From NCBI GenBank assembly GCA_032191485.1, contig JAVDOI010000080.1, forward strand, positions 78,501 to 142,500: 64,000 nucleotides of DNA, in the 5' to 3' direction. The position numbers and the translations under genes are program-made. This document shows, piece after piece, positions 12,444 to 23,118 of the stretch. The number at the start of each line of letters is the position of its first letter. The stretch's first letter is position 1. The notes below the pieces were generated by a model. The model saw only the letters and a program-made list of their open reading frames with translations. It was not told the origin of the DNA and did no database searches. This stretch comes from Leptoclinus maculatus. Lineage: Eukaryota; Chordata; Actinopteri; Perciformes; Stichaeidae.

Positions 12444-13535
12444 TTTGGCGTCTACATTTACAATCCTGACATGAGCAGAGTGGCCTCCGCTCAGACTGAT
12501 GCTGGAGGTGTGTAGGAAAGATACAGCTCATGCAGGAGTAGCAGCTAGATAAGAGAATGGCTCTGCAAGGCATTGATGAAAACTTTGAAACATCTGAGAC
12601 TCGATAGTTGGCTACAGGAAAGCAGCTTTTACAGCTTTTCTTTTTTAAACATCAGCATTTCAGTGCATATTCTCATGCATAACGAAGTATACACTTTATA
12701 TGAGACAGGGTGGGGGAAGGTCCGTGGAGTCACACTCGAATCAGTCCACTTCACCTCCATTGACAGCAGTGCAACAGATGCATTCAGGAATGCATTTCCT
12801 GTTATGACGTGAGCTCTGTCAGATTTGAAGGTCAAATTTCCCCGTTGCTCGACTTGCAATGTGCATGGTTGGCCGTTAGAAACAAGGTCGTTAAATTGAG
12901 GTGTTTTTAATTAAAGTGGCTTGTCCTGTTTTGTGTAATATGCTACCGGACTACACGGTTCACAGGTAATGGTCACTCTGGTCAACAAGCAACGCCATGA
13001 TTGAGAACCAACCCTGAAACATGAGCATAAATATGTGTTCAGTCCTTGAACATTTTTGGTTATATGCGGCAGTGAGGGGAGGGAAACAATTAATTCACAG
13101 CTTAGTGGGACCAGAGGGAGGGATTTAAACAGGAAACAGATGGACGGTATGCTGCTCCATTGCACCAATATGTAAGTACCACATTCGGCTCTGCTGATGC
13201 CAAAGAGAGGTTGATTTATTCATGAAGCCTTTATGACAGTTAAGTTTCAAAGGCCTTCACAGAAAGTGAAGAAACTGATCAAACCTCGTGAAATAAGCAG
13301 CAAACAAACAAACCGTTGTAAATCTTTCCGAGGTTCCCTGTTCCCCTCCTCACGGACAGACACTCAAAAGTTTCTTTTGAGAAAAGGCTGTTTTTTCAAC
13401 TCTTTTTCAGCTTTTTTTTTTTTCATAGGCCTCCTGGACTCCGCATCCCAGACTTAGAACAAAGACCAGATTTTTTTGTTTGAAGTTTGAAATGTGTACA
13501 ACTGTGTATATGGGGCTGTGAACAGGTGTTTACAC

Positions 13536-13537
<2 letters not shown>
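12444..13537. other. Unique sequence, nothing recognised
   Basis: No coding-like frame or recognised repeat. Short T-runs lie near 13410. Confidence 0.35.

Positions 13538-13566
<29 letters not shown>
13538..13566. repeat. (GT)n microsatellite
   Basis: A GT tract of about 14 units, bordered by further GT-rich sequence. Confidence 0.95.
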
Positions 13567-13568
<2 letters not shown>

Positions 13569-13634
13569 AGGAGGGGTGGTTGTGGGTGTGTATGGGGCTG
13601 TTTTCCATCTGATGAATGGACATAATCTAGTGTT

Positions 13635-13867
13635 TCCCATTCATTTCCTATGGCGGTCACTTTTGACCGGGAACACCATGGGTGTTACAAAGTTGACTAA
13701 ACCACAAAAAATTCAATGAAAGTGGTGATCAGCAATTGTATATGTTCAAATGCCTAGTGTGGAGGATATCATGAGGCCTTGAGGTAATCAGATGTAAAAC
13801 ACAATATTTATGATTGATTCAAGTTGTAAATCGGTCAGATTTGACCCGAACACGACAGGAGGGTTAA
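13635..13867 (-). mobile_element. piggyBac-like TTAA-ended MITE fragment
   Basis: The right end reads 'cagatttgacccgaacacga' then 'caggagggttaa', so the reverse complement starts TTAACCCTCCTG and then a 'gggtcaaatctgacc' palindromic motif. A related 'cacttttgaccgggaacacc' lies near 13660. The TTAA boundary plus the GGGTCAAATTTGACCC-type motif matches the element at 23119-24391 and is typical of fish piggyBac-type repeats. The left TTAA was not found, so the copy is truncated or decayed. Confidence 0.55.
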
Positions 13868-15048
13868 GTGTTGATATTTCCTATCTGCCCCTTGTTCCAA
13901 ATATATGAATACAAACAAAAGCATATTTTGTTCTCATTTTGTGGATGATAACTGAGACATTTCCCCTGAATGTGCAGCACATCAATAGCCCAGTTCTCCA
14001 GAAGGAAACTTCAAACCTTTAATATTCTCCCTTCATGCGATATTTGATTGACTTCCAGTAAGACAGTCCCAGCATTGTTCCCTTGAATGGATTCCAGTGG
14101 ATTTATTTTAAGTCCTTAAAGTTTGTTGTGCGGCCTTTTGAAGTTAGTTTTAAAACCATCCCTGTGTGGAGCTCCACATGGCAGATGGTGTGTGTGTGTG
14201 TGTGTGTGTTCATCTTGAGGGGAAAGTGACTTTCTTTTTCTGAAGTTTCATGTTTAAAGACCCAAACCTGTCAATAAAGTACGATTTCTAATTTGGACCA
14301 GCAACAGAGTTGCTTTATTCACGTTATCAGCATAACATAATATGAACAATTACATGTTTCAGTTTGACCTTGCTGCTGCTGAACAGGGAGGGTTTTTGTC
14401 TCCTACCTTTCTGGAGGAGACAGACTGTTTGGCCTCAATTTATCAGTGAAACATAGAAACTGACGTTAGATAAACTGGACTTCCCGGTGAAAAGATTAGT
14501 TCATGATCTGACTGTGTCGTTACTCAAGTCGATCTCCAGGTCTTTATCACTGTCTCCCCGCCCAGCTTTGTTCTCGGAGACATTCCGCCGGCCCTGCAGA
14601 GCCGACAATGACGGGCTCTTCAGCTGGACTCTTGACACCAATTATCCGGCCCGGCTTACCAGACTGCCAACACACACAAACGTCTATCCGCCTCTCCGTC
14701 ACACCACCTGTCACTCTGTCTTCCCCATCTGCCTGTGTATTAACGTTGCTCTCCCTAGATTCGTATTATGTTGGATGGTGAGTTTCAAGATGTGGGCGGA
14801 GGTTTGTGGTGTTTCCATCTTCAGGCCTCTTAGTTAAAAACCAAAGAATCTCCAAATAGGCGCATTAGCATTCTTTTTTGCTGATGAGAGCGGATGTCAT
14901 CACTTGGACGCAAGGGATGAAATTATTTGATTTTTGGAGGTTAAAGGTCACCTCACAAAACCCGTGACTGAAAAATGAATATGCTTAAGTGTCTTAATAG
15001 CATAAAAATGATGATGACATTTTGACCAGAAATGGATGCAAACCAGGC
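13868..15048. other. Unique sequence with one short (GT)n tract
   Basis: A (GT)11 tract lies at 14188-14209. A 116-codon open frame at 14487-14837 shows no recognisable protein and is treated as chance. Confidence 0.4.
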
Positions 15049-15549
15049 GGCAACCTCCGGTTCTACCGAGTGAAGCCAATGCTGAAGTGTCTTAAAGCTG
15101 CATTCTCTCTAGTGTCCACCAGGGGGCGACTCCTCTGGTTCTATAGAAGTCTATGAGAAAATGACTCTACTTCTCTCTTGATTTATTACCTCAGTAAACA
15201 TTGTAAACATGAGGTCTCAATCTCAATCTCTAGTTTCAAGTCTTCTTCAATACAGCATGATGTTCATTTAGTACATTATGGTCCATTTAGAGTCAAACAG
15301 ACCATAAAGCAGGGTATGCTTTAGGGCGGGGCTTATTGTGATTGACAGGTTACCAGAGCCGTATACGGCGTCTCTATGTCACTCCTCCTCAGTCCAAATA
15401 TGGTCACTTCTGTTCATTGGTTGCGAAAAAAACAACATGGCGAAGGCCGTAATTGAAGATGGCGACGCTAAATCGCTTGACTCGAGGCTTCATAACAGCA
15501 ATCCACAAACCAATGAGTGACTACGTCCACTTCTTATATACAGTCTATG
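15049..15549. mobile_element. Composite teleost repeat, near-full copy
   Basis: Contains 'gtccaccagggggcgact', 'gaaaatgactctacttctct', 'tacagcatgatgttcattta', 'ggtatgctttagggcggggc' and 'tatatacagtctatg'. The same blocks occur in the same order at 59690-60104, with deletions at 8199-8291, and in part at 18548-18590. Compared with the 59.7 kb copy, this one retains about 45 bp ('gtacattatggtccatttag' and following). It has no coding capacity. The mobilisation class is unclear to me. This kind of sequence is frequent in percomorph introns. Confidence 0.75.
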
Positions 15550-15648
15550 ATGCAAACTGCAACTTGACTGGTTGGCGGAGGCATACAACCTTGACGGTAA
15601 ATAAACTGTCTCAGTGGAGGCAGTGTAAGTGACATGAGCTAGAAGTGA

Positions 15649-15649
<1 letters not shown>

Positions 15650-15687
<38 letters not shown>

Positions 15688-15702
15688 ACACACACACACA
15701 CA
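15650..15702. repeat. (CA)n microsatellite
   Basis: A CA tract of about 26 units with one TA interruption. Confidence 0.97.
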
Positions 15703-17010
15703 GACAAACAAATCAAACCTGACGATAGCCTTTTACTTTATTCTGTTAAACTGATGGGAACGTTACATTTTGTCTTCTCGTGTGTGTCTCTCGAGGCCCT
15801 GATCTTCCTGATTATTCTCTTCTTCACATGAGACCACTGCAAATAATCCCTGTTGTCTCTCATGAGCAACAATAGAAGAAGCATCACACATTGGGCAGCT
15901 TCAAAAGGTTAGGGTGGATGGTTTGGTATATAAAGTGTCTCAGCTGTTTACATCTATATTTAGACATAAATATATCTCATTTGTATATGGGGCAGCAACC
16001 CTTGCAGTGTTTTTATGGAGGCACCCTGCCTCACCTAAAATAAAGTCCATACATTTTAATATAAAAAGGAAAAGTTTGTATTTTGCGCGATTTCCGTTAG
16101 TATTGTAAGTGTTACTTCGTTGAGCTTCAAGCAATGGTACTTCATCACAGAGCCGGGGATTTCACGTGTCAACTAGTGACTACATTAATAACGTCATGAG
16201 ATACATCAGGATCCGTCTAATGCGGCTCAGCTGTGACTGATCGGTCACATTGTATGTTCACTTTGCTGTAATTAATCCCAGCAGCTTCTCACAATGTCAA
16301 GGAAAGACTACATCGCTCTGAAGTTGGGAAAAAGACGAGATAAACGGCTCAATTAGCCTCAATCAGCTGCTGATGTGACGAAAAAAGAACTAGAGACTGC
16401 ACAGCAGGTCGGACAGCAGGCTGGAGGACAATCGTACGCATGTTTCACATGTTACTTGGTCGTACAGAAGCCCTGTGGTCATGTGGGTTGTTTTTGAAGG
16501 CCCTGACAAAGTCTAATGGGAGATGTGGTCGATAAAAGATGGCATCGCCAGGTATGGAAGGAAACTAAAACAGTTGGAGGCCGGAGCAACGGAAGATAAA
16601 AAAAAATCAATCAACACGAGCAGTAGCAGCTGTTTACAGCAGGACAGATCAGACAGGAAGCAGCGGCAGCTGTGTGATCGTCAGTGGAGCGACAGAGCTC
16701 GCCACATTATAAAGACTGCCTCAATATTTGATTCAACACGAGTAGTGAATTAATAAAGTTGGTCATCTTAGCGTCTGTACATTAAAGTGGCTGACAAATA
16801 TAGGTCTGACGACACACAGAACCTCTTTTATTGCAAAGGCTTGCAGTTAAACTGTATTTTAAACTTTTGTCTGATAGAAAATAGGAATAAAAAATGTATA
16901 CAAATATATACAAACTCTAGGATTGCAAATTATGGGCCCTATGAAGTTAGTAGAACAAGCTTTTTAACTTTCTGCCCTTAAATAAAAGTAATATGTGCCC
17001 TCGTCACAGG
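15703..17010. other. Unique sequence, nothing recognised
   Basis: Short open frames only. No repeats or RNA genes recognised. Confidence 0.35.
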
Positions 17011-17212
17011 TTAAGCCCCAGTTCCACCGAAAGTCGGATGTCCCCGGATCACCTCGGATAAAAAGAGGTGAGAACCGGGGTGATCCGCGGTGATCCGGGA
17101 AGGAAATCGTCCCGAATGACAACACATTTGACATGTTTCCCGGTTCTACTACGGTTCTACTATTGTTCCGCCACGGATCACCCCTGTTCAAGCCTGGTTC
17201 ATCCCGGATGGC

Positions 17213-17270
17213 CACGGTTTGACCACGGCTGAGCACGGTTTGACCACGGATGAGCACGGTTTGACCACGG
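17213..17270. repeat. Helically phased CACGG motifs, left array
   Basis: CACGG occurs at 17213, 17224, 17234, 17245, 17255 and 17266, so spacings alternate 11, 10, 11, 10, 11 bp. The mean is about 10.5 bp, one DNA helical turn, placing every motif on the same face. The array lies in the left subterminal region of the TIR element, where transposase-binding repeats are often found. Confidence 0.85.
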
Positions 17271-17328
17271 ATACGCCACTGACACGGCCCGGATGCGTCA
17301 CGGATGCATCCCGGATGAAGCGTCAGGG

Positions 17329-17530
17329 TATAAATAGTTCTGATTTTCAGAGACAAAATCACTCTTCCGAAAATATTTGAAAGGACAACAAAATGCCGAA
17401 AATTAAACCCAAGAAGAAGGCGATGGCTGCTGCAAAGAAGAAAGCTGCTGCTGCAGCAGAAGAAGAAAAGAAGAGAAGAAGAATCTTTCTCAGACGACAA
17501 CAACACGCCGAAAAAATTAAACCCATCCGC
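17329..17530 (+). pseudogene. TATA box plus 5' remnant of a transposon ORF
   Basis: A TATA-like box (about 17329-17336) lies about 60 bp before an ATG at 17393. The frame opens as MPKIKPKKKAMAAAKKK, then an AAAAAEEEKKRRR block, then RRQQHAEKI. It continues to 17857 only because the GC-rich repeat body happens to lack stops. The basic/acidic start resembles N-termini of fish Harbinger-type transposases in composition, which is weak evidence. The start context is duplicated: 'gccgaaaattaaaccca' at about 17393 and 'gccgaaaaaattaaaccca' at about 17506. That points to a rearranged gene 5' end fused to repeat DNA. Confidence 0.35.
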
Positions 17531-17746
17531 GGTGCTCCGGGGTGTCAACTAGCTCCCGTTTCATCCCGGATTAACACGGCTATGCTACGGTTCATCCCAG
17601 TCTTACTACGGTTCATCCCGGTCCTACTACGTTTCTTCCCGGATGCGCTACGATCAACGGCGCACCCCTCTCCATTCCCGGATGTCCCCGGATCACCCCG
17701 GTTGTTAGTTGTACGTCCGACAAGCCGCTCGTCTTCCCGGATACAC

Positions 17747-17821
17747 CACGGACGGCCACGGATGGCCACGGACGGCCGCGGATGGCCGCGGGTGGCCACA
17801 GTTCAGCACGGATGGCCACGG
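17747..17821. repeat. 10-bp phased GATGGCCACG motifs, right array
   Basis: CACG or CGCG/CACA variants recur at 17747, 17757, 17767, 17777, 17787, 17797, 17807 and 17817, an exact 10-bp period with unit near GATGGCCACG. It mirrors the left array of the same element at 17213-17270. Confidence 0.85.
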
Positions 17822-17951
17822 TTTTACTACGGTTCATCACGGAACGTCCCGGACTGACTACGGTTTCACTCCCGCATGACCCCGGATCTGATCCGTAGTG
17901 TCTCCGGGGACATCCGTAGTAGGTCCGGCTTTCGGTGGAACTGGGGCTTTA

Positions 17952-18547
17952 TGGCCTTCGTGTTGACAAACCACGGATGTTTCCATCATACAATATGTTT
18001 TTATTTGTATATTTTTCGACTGACCTGATAAAGGGGGAAGTCATTTGTGATTTGCAATATGTTTTTTTTCTCTCCAAATCTTATCTCTTTATTTATATCT
18101 GCCATCAATATAGGATTTAGTTTCATTTTATTTTCCTTGAAGTGTTTATTTTTTCAATACCAGGTACTTAGTTATTGAGAAGTCCTATTGTTTTAGATTT
18201 ACCATAGCCATGCATATTATTACTCCTCATTTATTAACTTGATGAGATAATGAAACTAGTCGTGTGTGTGTGTGTGTGTGAGTGCATCTCTGTGTCAGAG
18301 TGCTGAGTGCATCGCAGCCGCTCAGCTGCTGCTCTGTGGCCAGAAACACGGTGAGGGAGAACAGTTTAGCTATGCGCTAACAGCTAACAGAACTATCACA
18401 CAGAACTGAGTGCATGACCTCCGCTAATGTCTTACAAGAAGTCCTCACGTGCACGGGTGATTGGTTCGCCACAGTCGACTTAAGTAGAGATAGCTTTGAA
18501 AAACAAGATATTCTTGTGGTCTGCACAGGTTGTGACGATACAGTGGA
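17952..18547. other. AT-rich unique sequence with short (GT)n
   Basis: Contains a (GT)n tract at 18262-18280. No gene recognised. Confidence 0.4.
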
Positions 18548-18590
18548 GTATGCTTTAGGGCGGGCTTACTGGGATTGACAGGTCGCTGCC
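18548..18590. mobile_element. Composite teleost repeat fragment
   Basis: The segment 'gtatgctttagggcgggctt' then 'gggattgacaggtcgct' matches an inner block of the 15.05 kb and 59.7 kb copies ('gtatgctttagggcgggg...gtgattgacag'). Confidence 0.55.
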
Positions 18591-18662
18591 TCTACGTGCA
18601 TTTTTCAGACTCCATCCACTGTACCATAGAGTCCAGTGGAGGGTGGAGCCTGTTTGAGCTAG

Positions 18663-18933
18663 AACAAAGGTTAAAATATTGTAACACTAGTTCTACAAGC
18701 ACAGACATAGCCCTCTATCAAAGGAGCCCTCTCAGTCTTATGCCCCTGAAGGCGTACAATGCTGAACAGCAGGGTCTACTGCCTTATATACTGTGGGGTT
18801 TGCACATTTATTCCATGGTTATGCAAATTTTCAGTGGGCGAACATGTGCACCTGGTTGGGGGATTACCTTTAGTCCAGTAGAGGGCTCTGACTTTGCTCA
18901 TAGAACTAGGGTTACTATATTGTAACCTTTGTT
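18663..18933. mobile_element. 271-bp MITE with long inverted ends
   Basis: The left arm starts aacaaaggttaaaatattgt and the reverse complement of the right arm starts aacaaaggttacaatatagt. About 47 of the first 55 positions match, including the shared 'tagttcta' and 'agccctcta' blocks. The ~160-bp centre has no coding capacity. No clear target duplication is visible next to the ends. The superfamily is not assigned. Confidence 0.7.
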
Positions 18934-21297
18934 ATTACAAATATGAACAGGAGTCCCATGACAACGAATCCGGAGCAGCAAAAACACTGTTATGCAAACG
19001 TGTCTCCTTTTGTACGTTCCCGCTGCCTCAGACAGGCCGGGCGTTAAACCAATAACTGAACTTCGTGTGTGATTTGAGTGAAGGGGCTCACTATGGTTCA
19101 AAGTTATTTCTACGATTCATAAAAAAGTCACATTAAAATGGCATTGCACTAAATTTGTTAGAGATTATAGTAATTATAACCATCTGTCTGTGTTGTTAGA
19201 GGTGAGTTTTTTTTCTGCCTTCAGTGAGCACCCATTATCCATTTCATCTCCCCCTGTGCCCACCCATTGCTTTCAGTGTTCTCACACACACAAACACATT
19301 CCTGCACACGGATATAAATCGTGCCTCCTGAAGCTACCGCGCGTCCTCCAGCTGCATCCGCGCTTGTTAGCGTAGCATCAGGTATGCGGCGGATCCCCTG
19401 CCTCAGCCTTAATTGCATTCCTCTGGGCTCAACTCGACTCCTCTGGAGAGTCAACAATCTTCTTTGTGCCTTTGATCTTAACAAGCTTTATTAACTACCA
19501 TGGCAACCTGCAGGGGCTGCTTCTGGGATGGCGGTGCTGTCGGGCTTTTTGTTATTGGACAGAAATAAAGGGGCCGGCCTGGCACGCACTGCTGCTGTGG
19601 GGAGGTTTTGGATTGGGGGGGGATTGTGAATCACAATGGGTGCAAAATATTATCTCTGAGCTAATTGTAATGAGTCCAGGCACTTTTTCCCTGCAAAAAC
19701 AATGATTTTTCACTTGGCGAAAATGATTTGGCAGCATCTTATTGAGTGTGAATACATGTTTGTTGACTGGTGGTGTGTGTAGGGGATTTAGAAACAGGAA
19801 GGAGAAGCTGTGATCCAGAATCCAGATGTCAGATTAGATTTAGCATAATGGTTTTAGAATACAATCAAATACAAAATGTCATTTTACAAGACATTTCATA
19901 TTCTATTAATTGATTCAATAAATTTACTAATTCAACAGGTCAACAGAAAACGAATGGTCGACATTGACGGTAATCTATTTATTTTCTGGTTACAGCTTCA
20001 CAGATTACAGATGTTTGACGAAAAATAATGGCTTTTTAAGATTGATCAAGAAAATAATCTGCAGATTTATGGATAATTAAAATAATTAATGAGCTGCAGC
20101 CCTAAAAGGAAAAAATACAAAAGTCCTTCATTTAATGCCCATATAGTAATCTGCTCATAGATCAGTAGAATCGCTTTTCTTTGACAATCATTTCTTAACA
20201 AACGCACTGGTTGTCCGCTCTTTAAAACATGTACTTTGGTAGAGCGGGAAGCTGTAAATTGTATTTAATACTGAATTAAATTTACACCAGCATATTAATT
20301 GCATTTGCAATTCTTTGATGGGATTCCCGACAATCTATTAGCGTCTTGTCTTCTCATTGCTGCAGCTCAGGGAAACATGAGGTGACTGTAGAACAGCATC
20401 TGCGCCACTGATGCGCCTTGATGAGGGCAGTGCTCAGCCTTTTTAACAGTCAGCTTCTTATACAATTTATATTCAACAATTGAGTCAAATTGACCTAATG
20501 AGGCTATAACGGAGCACTGTCTTAGTCAATGTGTTATTATTTATGTAATTTGTGCTTCTATTTAGTCATCATCAGAATCAGAAGTTCTTTATTGATTATG
20601 TCCCACCGTCATTATAGTTTCTTCATCTCTAACATAACAGCATATGTTCGTCTTCGTCTTCCACAGATCCACTCCAGGCTACTTATCATTTGTAAATGTC
20701 ATAGTTAATCTCAGGATTAAGTCTGTTGATTTAATTGTTTGATATTCTACTACTTGAACTGTGAACTTTGCCTACTTCTGTTCACTTTTATCCAGCTGAA
20801 CATTTACTTATACTGCAATTAACTATTTCCCCCTTTAGGATGAATGGATTTGTTTTATCTCTCTTAATGATTAGCGAGTGACTCCTCGTGAGTGTGGTTA
20901 TCCAGGATCTGCTGATTTCTCAAAGATTGCTTGATCTTTTTTTTTTTTCTCTAACTTTGTGATACAGTCACCTGATGTTGATGATTTTGTGTCAACCACC
21001 TGGATTTTTGATATTATAGTGTAGTACAGCTATCATTTTTAGTTTGGTCTTCCCGAATTAGTTTCATTGCTGAGTAATCATATGAGCTTCCTGAATATGC
21101 TCTGAAGGAAAGTGGAGACATAAGACTGATAAGACATAAATACTCAATCTTAGAACTGATATTGTCAGAAGACAGATGGCATAACATGGTGAGTAATATT
21201 CTGTGGAAATCAGATGTGTGTCCGTATGGACGTATGGGTTTATTTATTTCATTTGCACCAGATGTGTAGTGACTGAGGTTAAATCTATGATGCACAG
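18934..21297. other. Unique sequence, gene-free
   Basis: Contains a possible LINE 3' tail at 20566-20605. The segment 19480-19740 has few repeats and an AT-rich homeodomain-like site (gagctaattgtaatgag). Its look is that of conserved non-coding DNA, which is only an impression. Confidence 0.35.
20566..20605 (-). mobile_element. Possible LINE 3' tail
   Basis: On the minus strand this reads 'aataaagaacttctgattct' followed by another 'gat'. An AATAAA-like signal joined to a TTCTGA-type short tail repeat is common at 3' ends of fish LINEs. Only the tail is visible. Confidence 0.3.
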
Positions 21298-21676
21298 CCA
21301 GTCAGCAAGTGAAACAGTCAGTGAGACAGTCGGTCAGTGAGACAGTCAGTGAGACAGTCGGCCAGTGAGACAGTCAGCCAGTGAGACAGTCAGTGAGACA
21401 GTCAGTGAGACAGTCAGTCAGTGAGACAGTCGGTCAGTGAGACAGTCAGTGAGACAGTCAGTCAGTGAGACAGTCGGTCAGTGAGACAGTCAGCCAGTGA
21501 GACAGTCAGTGAGACAGTCGGCCAGTGAGACAGCCAGTGAGACAGTCAGCCAGTGAGACAGTCAGCCAGTGAGACAGTCAGCCAGTGAGACAGTCAGTGA
21601 GACAGTCGGCCAGTGAGACAGTCAGCCAGTGAGACAGTCGGTCAGTGAGACAGTCGGTCAGTCGGACAGTCAGTGG
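21298..21676. repeat. Minisatellite of 12- and 16-bp units
   Basis: About 23 units share the core AGTGAGACAGTC. They come in a short form (GTCAGTGAGACA) and a long form with GTC(A/G)G(T/C)C before AGTGAGACA. The order of short and long forms is irregular. The unit lengths are not multiples of three together, so no coding frame runs through it. Confidence 0.95.
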
Positions 21677-21842
21677 TCCTTCAGTGAATCAGACATTCAG
21701 CGGAGGTTGAGATGGGAGCCGGGTGGTAATTGTGGTCTCTCTGCCTGATAGTTGCTCTCATTATTTCTATCTCTGAGCCCATTTACAGAGCCATGTTTCA
21801 CATTAAGCTCTGATAGGGTATACTAGCCTCTGACACCACTCT

Positions 21843-21843
<1 letters not shown>

Positions 21844-21884
<41 letters not shown>
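21844..21884. repeat. (CA)n microsatellite
   Basis: An uninterrupted CA tract of about 20 units. Confidence 0.97.
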
Positions 21885-21885
<1 letters not shown>

Positions 21886-23114
21886 TATGCATTGACTGAA
21901 ACTAGCTCATAACAGTCTGCTGAGAGAAGGACAACAGCATTATCTTCCTACTTTCTTCTCCCTCACTCTTTTACTTTCACTCTTTTGCAGTTGTTTTGTC
22001 CATGGAAAAACATTTCGGTTGAAGGTTAGCTGCCCTTCTGTGTGTCATACCATTGCAATTGACATGACTTAAACCAGTATTAGATGACAGGAAATGAGAG
22101 GGAATGTCATTTAACAAATGTACCTGACCAAACTTAAACCGAGGATTTTGTGGTTCCAGGTTAGATGCTTCAAACCCGTATTCCATCAGGGTTCCACGAA
22201 AACAAGACATTTCCAGCTAGATGTTACTATGGGCTTTCAGAAGTTATTATCGGCCTCTTTCACTTTTTATTTTTTTTTAAATGTAACTTTTTGTTCGCTA
22301 AACAATGGCAACATTTCACTCATTACCTTGAGAGGCCGCAGCACGGCTGGATCAAAAAACTAGTAAGCGTAAAACGTGTTGGTGTGTGAAATCATGGAGC
22401 CTGGAATCAGGTCCCATGTTATTCTAAGACAAGCTCTATTGAGTCTGGTGCCGTCACACACATGGATCCTGTATATATAAAGTCCTCCTCACTTAACTAT
22501 TTTCCCTCCCTGCTGCCGATTTGTCACGTCGTCATCATCATCTCTCTATGTACTGTATGCTACAGTAGGAAGGAATTAGCAATCATTAAGCAGTCACTCA
22601 GATCGTCATGGATTAAAAGGTGCAGTGCATCAGAGCAGTGGAGCAGCAGGGAGGAAGGAGATCAGGAGGCACGTCGTAAAGATCCGGGGTCTCAGTTCAA
22701 ACTGTGTGTGCTGCAAAACAGGGCCAGAAAGAGGCGCACGCCACTTCAGCTCAGCTGTGGAGCGCAACGCAGCCGATGAAATCATCACCATCGGTTGTCC
22801 AAGACGTTGTCCAAGACAGTTTCCAATAAAATCTTCTAATAATGTGCATAAATCATCCGGTGTAATTTTGGTGTTCATATAGTTTTCATGTGTAAAATCG
22901 CTGCAGTGAACAGTGTTGATTCATTCATGGTTTAACTGATAGGGACGGACACAGCATACTGTAGGCAGACCAACTGGAAACAGCTGACTGATGCAAGTAT
23001 CGGAGCTTACTGCAGTCACCATGGCGACAGTCACAAGCCAGTGACAGTTACACTCCATATCTTCATTATGAGTTTTAATAATAACAATACAGGCCATGTT
23101 CACCATAACACAAC
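21885..23114. other. Unique sequence, nothing recognised
   Basis: Short overlapping frames near 22460-22880 show no recognisable protein. No repeat family recognised. Confidence 0.35.
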
Positions 23115-23118
23115 TTAA

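Larger units (their letters stand above)
17014..17948 (+). mobile_element. TIR element with TTA target duplication (PIF/Harbinger-like)
   Basis: Terminal inverted repeats: the left end starts AGCCCCAGTTCCACCGAAAG and the right end is its exact reverse complement for 20 bp, with a further CGGA after one mismatch. The element is flanked by TTA on both sides (17011-17013 and 17949-17951). A 3-bp TWA duplication is typical of PIF/Harbinger transposons. The 935-bp interior is CpG-rich and full of CACGGAT, CCCGGAT and TACGGTT motifs, many spaced 10-11 bp apart. A TATA box (tataaata, about 17329) precedes an ATG at 17393 that opens a lysine/alanine/glutamate-rich segment. There is no full transposase, so this is a non-autonomous derivative. 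The high remaining CpG suggests a fairly young copy. Confidence 0.75.

Noticed and set aside
16964..17548. 194-codon minus-strand frame
   Set aside because: It runs across the GC-rich repeats of the TIR element and beyond its left end. The Arg-Gly-rich translation reflects the CACGG repeats.
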